Shown piece after piece: positions 15,972 through 24,037 of a stretch of 64,000 nt of DNA. The position numbers and the translations under genes are program-made. The stretch is from JAJNBA01 sp963842295 (GTDB taxonomy: Bacteria > Actinomycetota > UBA4738 > HRBIN12): contig CAWJFY010000009.1 in NCBI GenBank assembly GCA_963842295.1, positions 372,001-436,000 of the forward strand. The letters are read 5' to 3'. The notes beneath the pieces are model-generated. The model was not told the DNA's origin. It worked only from the letters and a program-made list of their open reading frames with translations, and did not search any database. The first letter of the stretch is position 1. Each line of letters opens with the position of its first letter.

Positions 15972-17408
15972 TCAGTCGAGCGACACCATGACGTGCTTCA
16001 TGTTCGTGTAGTCCTCCAACGAGTACACCGACATGTCCTTGCCGTGGCCGGACTGCTTGTACCCGCCGTGCGGCATCTCCGGCGTGAGCGGGATGTGCGT
16101 GTTGATCCAGACACACCCGAACTGGAGCTTGCGTGCCATCCGGTGGGCCCGGCCCACGTCCCGCGTCCAGACGGAGCTCGACAAACCGTAGGGCACGTCG
16201 TTCGCCCAGGAGAGCGCCTGCTCCTCGTCGTCGAAACGCTGCACCGTGACGACCGGACCGAAGACCTCCTTCTGGATGATCTCCGCGTCCTGGCCGACCT
16301 CGCTCACGACGGTGGGGCTGTACCAGTACCCCTGCTGGTCGATGGCCTTGCCGCCGGTCAGAACCTTCCCGCCTGCCTCCTCCGCCCGATCCACGAACCC
16401 GGTGACCCGCTCGAGCTGCTCCTTCGAGATCATCGAGCCCATCTCGGTGTCGTCCGCGAACGGATCGCCGACCTTGATCGACTCGACCGCCGGCACGAGC
16501 TCCGCCAAGACGTTCTCGTACGCGCCCGAGCCAACGAGGATCCGGGCGGACGCAGTGCAGTCCTGGCCGGAGTTGAAGTAGCCACCGATCTTGATGAACT
16601 CGATGACCTGCTCCATGTCGGCGTCGTCGAAGACGATGAAGGGTGCCTTGCCGCCGAGCTCCAGGTGCACCCGCTTGAGCGTCTCGGCGGAGTTGGCCGC
16701 GATCAGCTTGCCCGTCGCCGTGTCGCCTGTGAGAGAGACGATCCCGACGTCGGCGTGCCGCACGATGGTGTCGCCGACGGGGATGCCGTCGCCCGTCACG
16801 ACGTTGAACACGCCGGGCGGCAGGATGTCCGCGGTCAGCTCCGCGAGCTTGAGGACGGTGAGCGGCGTCATCTCCGAGGGCTTCAGCACGATCGTGTTCC
16901 CGGTGGCGAGGGCGGGGCCGATCTTCCAGATCGCCATCATCAGCGGGTAGTTCCACGGCGCGATCAACCCGGCGACACCGATCGGCTCACGTCGCACGTA
17001 GCTGGTGAACCCGGCCATGTACTCCGCCGCCGCCCGGCCCTCCATCGTCCTGGCCGCGCCCGCGAAGAACCGGAGGTTGTCGACGATCGGAGGGATCTCT
17101 TCCGACAGCGTCACCGCGGCCGGCTTGCCGACGTTCTGCGACTCGAGCTTCACGATCTCGTCGGCGTGCTCCTCGATGCGGTCGGCGAACTTGAGCAGCG
17201 CGAGCTGGCGATCCTTCGGTGTGGAATCGAACCAGTCGCCCTCGAAGGCTCGCTTGGCGGCTGCGACGGCGCGCTCCGCGTCCTCCTTGGTGCCCTCCTG
17301 AACGGTGGCCAGCACCTCGCCGGTCGCCGGGTTGATCACGTCGCGGGTCTGCCCGTCCGACGAGTTCACCCACTCGCCACCGATGAACATCTGATAGGCG
17401 TCCGCCAT
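15972..17408 (-). CDS. patD: Gamma-aminobutyraldehyde dehydrogenase-like enzyme
   Basis: A 478-residue aldehyde dehydrogenase. The catalytic cysteine is in YFNSGQDCTASARI, a pattern characteristic of gamma-aminobutyraldehyde and betaine-aldehyde dehydrogenases. The glutamate is in LELGGKAPF, the NAD loop in LTGDTATGK and the oxyanion asparagine in APWNYPL. It would oxidise 4-aminobutanal (from putrescine or polyamines) to GABA, the substrate of the divergent GabT. A strong AAGGAGGGG ribosome site precedes ATG 17408. It heads a two- or three-gene operon. Confidence 0.8.
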   Translation of the reverse strand: MADAYQMFIGGEWVNSSDGQTRDVINPATGEVLATVQEGTKEDAERAVAAAKRAFEGDWFDSTPKDRQLALLKFADRIEEHADEIVKLESQNVGKPAAVTLSEEIPPIVDNLRFFAGAARTMEGRAAAEYMAGFTSYVRREPIGVAGLIAPWNYPLMMAIWKIGPALATGNTIVLKPSEMTPLTVLKLAELTADILPPGVFNVVTGDGIPVGDTIVRHADVGIVSLTGDTATGKLIAANSAETLKRVHLELGGKAPFIVFDDADMEQVIEFIKIGGYFNSGQDCTASARILVGSGAYENVLAELVPAVESIKVGDPFADDTEMGSMISKEQLERVTGFVDRAEEAGGKVLTGGKAIDQQGYWYSPTVVSEVGQDAEIIQKEVFGPVVTVQRFDDEEQALSWANDVPYGLSSSVWTRDVGRAHRMARKLQFGCVWINTHIPLTPEMPHGGYKQSGHGKDMSVYSLEDYTNMKHVMVSLD

Positions 17409-17554
17409 CTACCCCTCCTTGCTCGGCCGGAGGCGTGGCCGCTGAGCGGCTCCGGCGACCACGCCCCCGTGGATGTCGACAGCCAGTATGCGACATCCGC
17501 CGGATACGAGACACCCAGCCGCATGCCATCGGGAACGGTTCCGGGGGAGCGCGT

Positions 17555-17598
17555 CCGCGTGGCGTGTCCCTTCAGTCCGCGTGGCGTGTCCCTTCAGT
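17555..17598. repeat. Perfect 22-bp tandem direct repeat
   Basis: Two identical adjacent copies (17555-17576 and 17577-17598) of a unit beginning CCGCGTGGCG and ending CCCTTCAGT. The 22-bp period is about two helical turns, which would place two bound proteins on the same face of the DNA. It lies between the divergent patD and gabT genes. Confidence 0.7.
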
Positions 17599-17706
17599 AG
17601 CGGACGCGAGATCGAGGAACGCGTCCGCGACGTCCACCACGGTGTTGGCGGTCAAGATGAACATCGAGCTTCCGGGTCCTTGCCGTGTTCGAGAGCGGCC
17701 GGCCGG

Positions 17707-17736
17707 CTGACAACCCAGCTGGATCCGCACGATACT
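17707..17736 (+). promoter_or_regulatory. Sigma70-like promoter of gabT
   Basis: CTGACA (17707-17712), an 18-base spacer and GATACT (17731-17736) precede gabT. Transcription would start near 17743, giving a leader of about 46 nt that contains the GGAGGAG ribosome site. Confidence 0.5.
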
Positions 17737-17788
17737 CCCGGGCGACGCGACCGAAACTCACCCGAGGCCGACAGACGGAGGAGTTGTC

Positions 17789-19135
17789 ATGGACATCCCG
17801 CAGGAGCGGAAGCTCGTTACCGAGATCCCCGGCCCACGGTCGCGCGAGTGGTTCGCGCGGCGCGAGGCCGCGGTCCCCCGCGGCGTCGCGAACATCCACC
17901 CCATCGTGACCGCTCGGGCGACGGGCGCGATCGTCGAAGACGTCGACGGGAACCGCCTGATCGATTTCGCCACGGGCATCGCGGTGCTGAACGTCGGGCA
18001 TTCGGCGCCGGAGGTCGTGGCGGCGGCCCAGCGCCAGCTCGAGCTCGACACCCACACGTGCTTCCACGTGACCGCTAATGAGCCATACATCGAGCTGGCG
18101 GAGCGCCTGAACACGCTCGCCCCGGGGGACCACGAGAAGAAGACGATGTTCGCGAACTCGGGTGCGGAGGCCGTCGAGAACGCGGTGAAGATCGCGCGGA
18201 AGCACACGGGGCGTCCCGCGGTCGTCGTGTTCGATCACGCGTTCCACGGCCGCACGCTGATGGCGATGTCGCTCACCGCCAAGGTGATGCCCTACAAGCA
18301 GGGCATGGGCCCGTTCGCTCCCGAGATCTACCGCTTGCCACTCGCATATCCGTACCGGTGCCCGACCGGAGGGACCGAAGAGACGTGCGCCGAGTCCTGT
18401 CTCGCCTATGCACTCGACGAGATGCACAAGCACATCGGCGAGGAGAACATCGCCGCGATCCTGATCGAGCCGATCCAGGGCGAGGGAGGGTTCATCGTGC
18501 CGGCGCCCGGTTTCATCTCGGGGCTCGCGGAGTTCGCGGCCGCGAACGGCATCGTCTTCGTCGCCGACGAGATCCAGTCGGGCATGGGCCGTGCCGGCCG
18601 TTGGTTCGCGATCGAGGACGAGGACGTCGTCCCCGACATCGTCCTCAGCGCGAAGTCGCTGGGCGGTGGCTTGCCGATCTCCGCCGTGACCGGTCGCGTC
18701 GAGCTCATGGACAGCGTTCACGTCGGCGGACTCGGAGGCACCTACGGAGGGAACCCGGTCGCAGCAGCCGCGGCGCTCGCCGTCCTCGACAAGATCGAGG
18801 CCGAGGGGCTCCTCGAACGGTCCCGCGCCGTCGGCGCGACGATCGATGGCCGGCTGCGAGCCCTGCGAGATCGGTTCGGCGCGGTCGGCGACGTGCGCGG
18901 CCGTGGGGCTATGCGTGCGATGGAGCTCGTCGCCGACCGCGCCACCAAGGAGCCGATGGATGCCGCGACGATGACCGCGCTGGGTCGGTCCGCTCTGGAG
19001 CGAGGCCTCATCGTCCTGACCGCAGGGACCTACGGGAACGTCGTCCGGCTGCTCCCGCCCATCACGATCGACGACGATCTGCTCGACGAGGGGCTCGACC
19101 TGCTGGAGGAGGCGTTCGCCGCGACGGCCGGCTGA
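17789..19135 (+). CDS. gabT: 4-aminobutyrate aminotransferase
   Basis: A 448-residue class III aminotransferase. FANSGAEAVENAVKIAR and VFDHAFHGRTLMAMSLT are the PLP-phosphate motifs. EIQSGMGRAGRWFA includes the aspartate region pairing with PLP. The Schiff-base lysine is in LSAKSLGGGLPISAV and GGLGGTYGGNPVA closes the site. The insertion YPYRCPTGG...CAESCL is typical of actinobacterial GabT. It converts GABA and 2-oxoglutarate to succinate semialdehyde and glutamate. GGAGGAG stands 6 bases before the ATG. Together with the two divergent aldehyde dehydrogenases it makes a route from putrescine or GABA to succinate. Confidence 0.9.
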   Translation: MDIPQERKLVTEIPGPRSREWFARREAAVPRGVANIHPIVTARATGAIVEDVDGNRLIDFATGIAVLNVGHSAPEVVAAAQRQLELDTHTCFHVTANEPYIELAERLNTLAPGDHEKKTMFANSGAEAVENAVKIARKHTGRPAVVVFDHAFHGRTLMAMSLTAKVMPYKQGMGPFAPEIYRLPLAYPYRCPTGGTEETCAESCLAYALDEMHKHIGEENIAAILIEPIQGEGGFIVPAPGFISGLAEFAAANGIVFVADEIQSGMGRAGRWFAIEDEDVVPDIVLSAKSLGGGLPISAVTGRVELMDSVHVGGLGGTYGGNPVAAAAALAVLDKIEAEGLLERSRAVGATIDGRLRALRDRFGAVGDVRGRGAMRAMELVADRATKEPMDAATMTALGRSALERGLIVLTAGTYGNVVRLLPPITIDDDLLDEGLDLLEEAFAATAG

Positions 19136-19219
19136 GAACCGATCCGCCGGCTTCTTCCGTTCTCCGCTCCGCTTCAGGCCGACTCGGCTCACCGGCCGTT
19201 CGATGGGGCATGCGGTTGC

Positions 19220-19225
19220 TACCTT
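19220..19225 (+). promoter_or_regulatory. -10 hexamer TACCTT, leaderless start of MFS gene
   Basis: TACCTT stands 7 bases before GTG 19233. There is no Shine-Dalgarno. Confidence 0.45.
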
Positions 19226-19232
19226 CGAAGCC

Positions 19233-20510
19233 GTGAGCGCGGGGCCGAGTCAGCCAGAACGGGAGACGAGGGCCCGGCTTCGTCGCCTCACGATCGACCT
19301 GACCCCCCTGCGGGTGTCCCGGGAGTTCCGGCTGATCTGGCTCGGCCTCCTCGTGACGGCCACGGGGAGCCAGTTCACGCTCGTCGCTGTGTTCGTCCAG
19401 GTCATGAGGCTCACCGGCTCGGAGGCGGCGGTCGGCGCGACCGGACTCGCCTATCTCCTCGGCCTCGTGGCGGGAACGCTCGCGGGCGGGGCGATCCTCG
19501 ACGCGTGGGACCGACGACGCCTCCTGATGGTGGCGCAGGTCGGCCTGGCCGTGGGGTCGTCCATCCTCCTCGCCGGCGCGATCGCCGGCCGGCCGCCGCT
19601 CTGGCTGATCTTCGCCGGCCTCACCGTCCTCGCCGCGAGCAGCTCGCTCGACGGCCCCACACGATCTGCGATCGTCGCGCGGGTCCTCGAACCCGGACAG
19701 CTCCCGGCGGCGCAGGCCTTGAACCAGGTGGTGTGGAACACCGCCGCCCTCGTCGGGCCGCTCCTGGCAGGGTTGGTGATCGCGTGGGCCGACGTCACGG
19801 TCGCGTACGCCATCGATCTCGCATCGATCGCGTGCATGTTCGTCGCCGCCTCGCTCCTGCGACCGATGCCGCCGCTCCATGCTGATCACGCCGACACAGG
19901 GCTGCATGCGATCAAAGAGGGGTTCAACTTCGCGCGGAAGCATCGGCTGATCATGTCCACGTTCGTGATCGACCTGATCGCGATGATCTTCGGCCTCCCT
20001 CGCGTGCTGTTCCCCTTCCTGATCCAAGACCAGTTCCACCGGGACGAGAAGGCGATCGGGCTGCTGTTCGCGGCGCTCGCCGTCGGGGCACTTCTCGGGG
20101 CGCTGACGAGCGGCTGGACGGGCCGGGTCTATCGTCAAGGGATCGCCGTGATCGTGTCCGTGGCCGCCTGGGGTGTGGCGATCGCTGCGTTCGGCTCGTC
20201 GAACACGTTCTGGCTCGGACTCGCGATGCTCGCGCTGGCGGGGTGGGCCGATGTGATCAGCGCGATCTTCCGGACGACGATCCTCCAGTGGTCAGCTCCG
20301 GACCGGCTGCGCGGAAGGCTGTTCGGGATCCACATCCTCGTCGTGACCGGCGGCCCCCGGCTCGGCGATGTAGAGGGCGGGCTGGTCGCCCGCCTGGTCT
20401 CTCCGACCTTCAGCGTGATCTTCGGCGGGGTCGTCTGCGTGATCGGCGCGGGGCTCGTTGCCCTGTTGTACCCGGAGCTCCGCCGGGCTCGCGCCCCGGC
20501 CTCCTCCTGA
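19233..20510 (+). CDS. MFS transporter, EntS-like (MFS_3) family
   Basis: A 425-residue membrane protein with about 12 hydrophobic segments. REFRLIWLGLLVTATGSQFTLVAVFVQV forms TM1, and GGAILDAWDRRRLLMVAQV is the cytoplasmic loop motif of MFS_3 proteins. SSLDGPTRSAIVARVLEPGQLPAAQALNQ is a family hallmark. Members include enterobactin and macrolide exporters. The substrate here cannot be stated. The GTG at 19233 is chosen because it lies 7 bases after TACCTT. An in-frame upstream start at 19203 would precede that promoter. Confidence 0.75.
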   Translation: MSAGPSQPERETRARLRRLTIDLTPLRVSREFRLIWLGLLVTATGSQFTLVAVFVQVMRLTGSEAAVGATGLAYLLGLVAGTLAGGAILDAWDRRRLLMVAQVGLAVGSSILLAGAIAGRPPLWLIFAGLTVLAASSSLDGPTRSAIVARVLEPGQLPAAQALNQVVWNTAALVGPLLAGLVIAWADVTVAYAIDLASIACMFVAASLLRPMPPLHADHADTGLHAIKEGFNFARKHRLIMSTFVIDLIAMIFGLPRVLFPFLIQDQFHRDEKAIGLLFAALAVGALLGALTSGWTGRVYRQGIAVIVSVAAWGVAIAAFGSSNTFWLGLAMLALAGWADVISAIFRTTILQWSAPDRLRGRLFGIHILVVTGGPRLGDVEGGLVARLVSPTFSVIFGGVVCVIGAGLVALLYPELRRARAPASS

Positions 20511-20512
20511 CG

Positions 20513-20518
20513 TACGCT
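20513..20518 (+). promoter_or_regulatory. -10 hexamer TACGCT, leaderless start of pterin dehydratase gene
   Basis: TACGCT is followed after 7 bases by GTG 20526. It lies directly after the MFS stop codon. Confidence 0.5.
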
Positions 20519-20525
20519 CGGCCGC

Positions 20526-20819
20526 GTGGCGAAGCTGACGGATCCGGAGCTCGAGGCGTTCCTCTCGAGTCATGAGGGATGGACCTCACAGGAGGACGCG
20601 ATCCACAAGGACTTCGCGTTCCCGGGCTTCCGCGCCGCGATCGCGTTCGTGAACCGCGTGGCGGAGCGAGCCGAGGCAGCCCGTCATCACCCCGACATCG
20701 AGATCCACTACAACCATGTGAAGATCTCGCTCTCGACCCACGACGCCGGCGGGGTGACCGAGAAGGATGTGGCGGCCGCCGCCGAGATCGACGCGGCCGC
20801 CGAGATCGACGGCGAGTAG
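20526..20819 (+). CDS. 4a-hydroxytetrahydrobiopterin dehydratase (PCD/DCoH)
   Basis: A 97-residue protein, full length for pterin-4a-carbinolamine dehydratases. The active-site block is RHHPDIEIHYNHVKISLSTHD, carrying the conserved histidine pair, and GWTSQEDAIHKDFAFPGF matches the N-terminal half. It would regenerate the quinonoid pterin after an aromatic hydroxylase, or act on molybdopterin-like pterins. No hydroxylase gene is in the window. The C-terminus ends in an alanine-rich acidic stretch with a repeated AAEID unit. Five bases separate it from the downstream Mur-ligase-like gene, so the two are probably co-transcribed. Confidence 0.85.
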   Translation: MAKLTDPELEAFLSSHEGWTSQEDAIHKDFAFPGFRAAIAFVNRVAERAEAARHHPDIEIHYNHVKISLSTHDAGGVTEKDVAAAAEIDAAAEIDGE

Positions 20820-20824
20820 ACGCC

Positions 20825-22528
20825 GTGGCGGCGGCCGTCCGAACCGTCGAGCTCCGCGTGCTCGAAGGTCCGAACCTCTACTTCCCCCGCCCCGCCGTCA
20901 AGCTCACCCTCGACGTCACGGGCTGGCTGCGTGTCGGGGACGAGAAGGTGGCAGCGGTCGCCCACGCGACCGGGATCCGAGCGATCGATCCCGGAGCGCG
21001 CGGGAGCGAGCAGCGCCTGCGAGCGACGTCCCGCGTGGCGGTGCAGCTGACGAGGCGGATCGCGGCCGCCGCCGGCACAGGGTGGCTCGGGATCCGCGGG
21101 CGGACCGGCCCCGAGTTCGGACACGTGATCGTCGTGTTCCCGTGGCGCCGGCGAGGTTCGGCCGAAGCCCTCGCCGGCGCCGTCTCGAGCGCGATGGCGT
21201 CCGTGCTCCGCCGTTCACCCGAACGCGTGATCGCCGAGGTGGCGCGCGAGGTGGCGGCTGTCGAGCCCGGGCCCGAGCCCACCGTTCCGGATCCCGACAT
21301 CCCCGTGATCCAGGTAAGCGGCACCAACGGGAAGACCACCACGACGCGGCTCCTCGCCCACATCGTGATGGCATCCGGCAAGCGCGTCGCGTTCTCGTCC
21401 ACCGACGGCGTGTACCGCAACGATCGCCGCGTCCAGGCAGGGGACTACTCCGGTTTCGCGGGAGCCGGGATCGCTCTCGACCAGCATCCCGACATCGCCG
21501 TGCTGGAGACCGCCAGAGGCGGGATCCTCCTTCGGGGGATCGGCGTGTTGCACAACGACGTGGCGGTCGTCACGAACGTCTCGGCCGATCACCTCCACCT
21601 CCAGGGGATCTCCACGGTCGATCAGCTGGCCGAAGTGAAGGCGACGGTGACTCGCATCACGCGACCGGACGGCTGGGTCGTGTTGAACGCGGACGATCCT
21701 CGCGTACTCGCGATGCGTCGAACGGCGTCGGCTCGTTCCTGGCTCTTCTCGCTCGATCCTCGCCACCCGGCGATCCGCGAGGCGCTGGCCGACGGCGGGC
21801 GTGCGATCACCGTCCTGGACGGGACGATCGTGTGGATGGACGGCCTTGTGGTGCACCCACTGGTCGATCTGGACCAGGTGCCCGTGACACTCGCGGGCCT
21901 TTCCCGCATGTACACGCAGAACGCGCTCGCTGCGGCCGCCGCCGCACTCGCCGTGGGCCTTCCATCCAGGATCGTGGCGAAGGGTCTCCGGAGCTTCGTC
22001 CTGGACCCGAAGAAGAACCCAGGACGGACGAACCTCTTCGCCCTCGACCGCCGCCTCCTGGTCCTCGACTACGCCCACAACGAGGCAGGGATGGACGGGC
22101 TGGTGGAGATCCTCCAGGGACTTCGCCCACCCGGGCGGGAGATCTGGCTCGCGATCGGCACGGCCGGCGACCGGACCGACGACATCCTGCGGGGGTTCGC
22201 GGTCCGTGCGGCGCTCGGCGCGGACCATCTCGCGGTCGCGGAGCAGGTGAAGTACCTCCGGGGCCGCACCAGGGAGGACGTGATCGCACAGCTCCGGCGG
22301 GGGGCAGCTCGCGCGGGGAAGCACGATGTCCCCGTGTATCCGGACGAGATGCGAGCGCTCAGAGGGATGCTCAAAGCATCGGCTCCCCGCGACGTGGTTG
22401 GGATCACGGCGCTCGCCCAGCGAGAACAGGCGTTCCGGTGGCTCCGCAAGCAGGGGGCCCGCCTCCTCGGTCCATCGGACGTCCGCCGCCTCGTCAAGGC
22501 TGCGAGGACCGCCGGGCCACCCGCGTGA
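20825..22528 (+). CDS. Cyanophycin-synthetase-like Mur ligase lacking ATP-grasp
   Basis: A 567-residue protein. Residues 1-150 look like the CphA N-domain (VLEGPNLYFPRPAVKLTLDV compared with the CphA RGPNYW start). This leads straight into a Mur ligase domain with the P-loop GTNGKTTTT (K170), VLETARGGIL, TNVSADHLHL, NADDPRVL, YTQNALAAAAAAL, LDYAHNEAGMDGL and GTAGDRTDDI. In the full CphA of this window the same P-loop lies near residue 532, so roughly 360 residues, the ATP-grasp domain, are missing. The retained Mur chemistry suggests ATP-dependent ligation of an amino acid to a carboxylate. The product is unknown. GTG start 5 bases after the pterin dehydratase stop. Confidence 0.75.
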   Translation: MAAAVRTVELRVLEGPNLYFPRPAVKLTLDVTGWLRVGDEKVAAVAHATGIRAIDPGARGSEQRLRATSRVAVQLTRRIAAAAGTGWLGIRGRTGPEFGHVIVVFPWRRRGSAEALAGAVSSAMASVLRRSPERVIAEVAREVAAVEPGPEPTVPDPDIPVIQVSGTNGKTTTTRLLAHIVMASGKRVAFSSTDGVYRNDRRVQAGDYSGFAGAGIALDQHPDIAVLETARGGILLRGIGVLHNDVAVVTNVSADHLHLQGISTVDQLAEVKATVTRITRPDGWVVLNADDPRVLAMRRTASARSWLFSLDPRHPAIREALADGGRAITVLDGTIVWMDGLVVHPLVDLDQVPVTLAGLSRMYTQNALAAAAAALAVGLPSRIVAKGLRSFVLDPKKNPGRTNLFALDRRLLVLDYAHNEAGMDGLVEILQGLRPPGREIWLAIGTAGDRTDDILRGFAVRAALGADHLAVAEQVKYLRGRTREDVIAQLRRGAARAGKHDVPVYPDEMRALRGMLKASAPRDVVGITALAQREQAFRWLRKQGARLLGPSDVRRLVKAARTAGPPA

Positions 22529-22576
22529 TGTTGTCCTTCGGCGCGACCCAGCGCCAGCCTGGGAGTATTGAGCCGT

Positions 22577-24037
22577 ATGGCCTCCACCTCACACTCCGCG
22601 ATGGAATCCGCCCTCGTCGTGGCATCGAACCGAGGGCCGGTGGCCTTCGAGCGAGGGGAAGACGGCAAGCTCTTCGCCCAGCGAGGGTCGGGAGGCCTCG
22701 TCACGGTGCTCGGAGGGGTCCTCGAGCGAGACGACGCCACTTGGGTCGCCGCCGCCGTCACGGAGGGTGATCGAGAGGTCGCGCCGCGGGGTCGCAAGCT
22801 CGAGGGGGCGGCTCAAAGGGTCCGATATGTCGATATCCCCGAGCAGCAGTACGACGGCTATTACAACGGCATCGCCAACGGCGTCTTGTGGTTCGTCCAC
22901 CACTACCTGTGGGATATCGCGCGCTCCCCGACCTTCGGCGAACAGACCGAGGCCGAGTGGGCCGACTATGTCGAAGCGAACCGCTCGTTCGCTCGGTCGC
23001 TCTCGGCAGAGGCGAAGCACGATCCGATCTTTCTGATCCAGGACTATCACCTCACGCTCGTTCCCCGCATGCTGCGAGAGATCGTCCCGGAAGCGCGGAT
23101 CCTCCACTTCTCTCACACACCGTTCGCGGGGCGGACCTACTTCCGGACCCTGCCCGACGAGATGCGACAGTCGATCTTGCGCGGCATGCTGGGCTCAGAT
23201 GTTGTCGGCTTCCAGGGACGACAATGGGGGGAGAACTTCCTGCTCTCGGCTCGGGAGCTGGATGACGTGCATGTCGACATCCGAGCCCATCGCGCGGAGG
23301 TCGACGGTCGGGAGATCCAGGTGCGGTCGTTCCCGGTCGCCGTCGGCGCTCAGGAGATCCGCCAAGCTGCCGCGAGCGATCGGGCGAAGCGGCTCCGCAC
23401 TCAGGTCGAGAAGATCCGAGGAGATCGGAAGCTCCTCCTGCGCGTCGACCGGATGGAGCCATCGAAGAACATCCTGCGTGGCTTCCTCGCGTTCGAGCTT
23501 CTCCTCCAGAAGCATCCGGAATGGCGCGGTCGCGTGGTCTTCCTCGCTCTCCTGAGCCCCTCCCGCGAGGAGGTGCCGGCGTATCGCGACTATGGGGCCG
23601 ATTGCCGGGCTACCGCCGACCGGATCAACGCGGCGTTCGGGAAGGAGGAGTGGACCCCGATCGTGCTCAAGGTGCAGGAGAACTTCACCTACGCCGTCGC
23701 TGCGTACGATCAGTACGACGCGATGCTCGTGAACCCGGTGCACGACGGCATGAACCTGGTGGCGATGGAAGGGCCGGTCGTGAACACGCGGGGAGGCGCG
23801 CTGATCCTCTCACGGAACGCCGGTGCGTTCGGGCGACTGGGGCGCCACGCTCTCGCGATCAATCCGTTCGACCTGTCGGAGACGGCCGAGGCGATCCGTG
23901 AGGCCCTCGAGATGCCAGAGGAGGAGCGCACCCGCCGCGCCCGGGGTCTTCAGCGGTCGGCCCTGTCGCACACGCCGGCCACGTGGCTCGCCGGGCAGCT
24001 CCGAGCGATCGACGAGGTGCGACCGCCGAGCCCCTAA
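22577..24037 (+). CDS. otsA: Trehalose-6-phosphate synthase
   Basis: A 486-residue GT20 glycosyltransferase. NRGPVAFE forms the N-terminal donor loop. GSGGLVTVLGGV, WFVHHYLWDIA, IQDYHLTLVPRML, HFSHTPFAGRTYFRTLP and VDRMEPSKNILRGFLAFE are conserved substrate-binding blocks. NPVHDGMNLVAMEGPVVN near the C-terminus is the nucleotide-sugar site. It makes trehalose-6-phosphate from a nucleoside-diphosphate-glucose and glucose-6-phosphate. The phosphatase gene is convergent rather than co-directional and the two stop codons overlap at 24034-24037. Start at ATG 22577. The in-frame TTG at 22568 is less likely. Confidence 0.9.
   Translation: MASTSHSAMESALVVASNRGPVAFERGEDGKLFAQRGSGGLVTVLGGVLERDDATWVAAAVTEGDREVAPRGRKLEGAAQRVRYVDIPEQQYDGYYNGIANGVLWFVHHYLWDIARSPTFGEQTEAEWADYVEANRSFARSLSAEAKHDPIFLIQDYHLTLVPRMLREIVPEARILHFSHTPFAGRTYFRTLPDEMRQSILRGMLGSDVVGFQGRQWGENFLLSARELDDVHVDIRAHRAEVDGREIQVRSFPVAVGAQEIRQAAASDRAKRLRTQVEKIRGDRKLLLRVDRMEPSKNILRGFLAFELLLQKHPEWRGRVVFLALLSPSREEVPAYRDYGADCRATADRINAAFGKEEWTPIVLKVQENFTYAVAAYDQYDAMLVNPVHDGMNLVAMEGPVVNTRGGALILSRNAGAFGRLGRHALAINPFDLSETAEAIREALEMPEEERTRRARGLQRSALSHTPATWLAGQLRAIDEVRPPSP

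Larger units (their letters stand above)
17409..17788. other. Regulatory intergenic region between patD and gabT
   Basis: This 380-bp gap has no convincing gene. It holds a perfect 22-bp tandem repeat, several CGGACGCG/CGCGTCCG inverted elements (around 17552-17632) and a sigma70-like promoter for gabT. A 30-codon minus-strand ORF that ends in the repeat has no recognisable content and is not called. Confidence 0.5.

Noticed and set aside
14512..16956. Single 814-codon minus-strand ORF covering both aldehyde dehydrogenases
   Set aside because: Its first part is an out-of-frame reading of the 15972-17408 gene. The true gene begins at ATG 15939 after GGTGAGGAC.
17599..17690. Short minus-strand ORF (30 codons) ending in the tandem repeat
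   Set aside because: No family, no ribosome site and no promoter visible. Treated as part of the control region.
20825..22528. Folylpolyglutamate synthase or MurC assignment for the CphA-like ligase
   Set aside because: The N-terminus and the GTNGKTTTT...ETARGGIL pattern are closer to cyanophycin synthetase than to FPGS or MurC, although phylogeny was not run.
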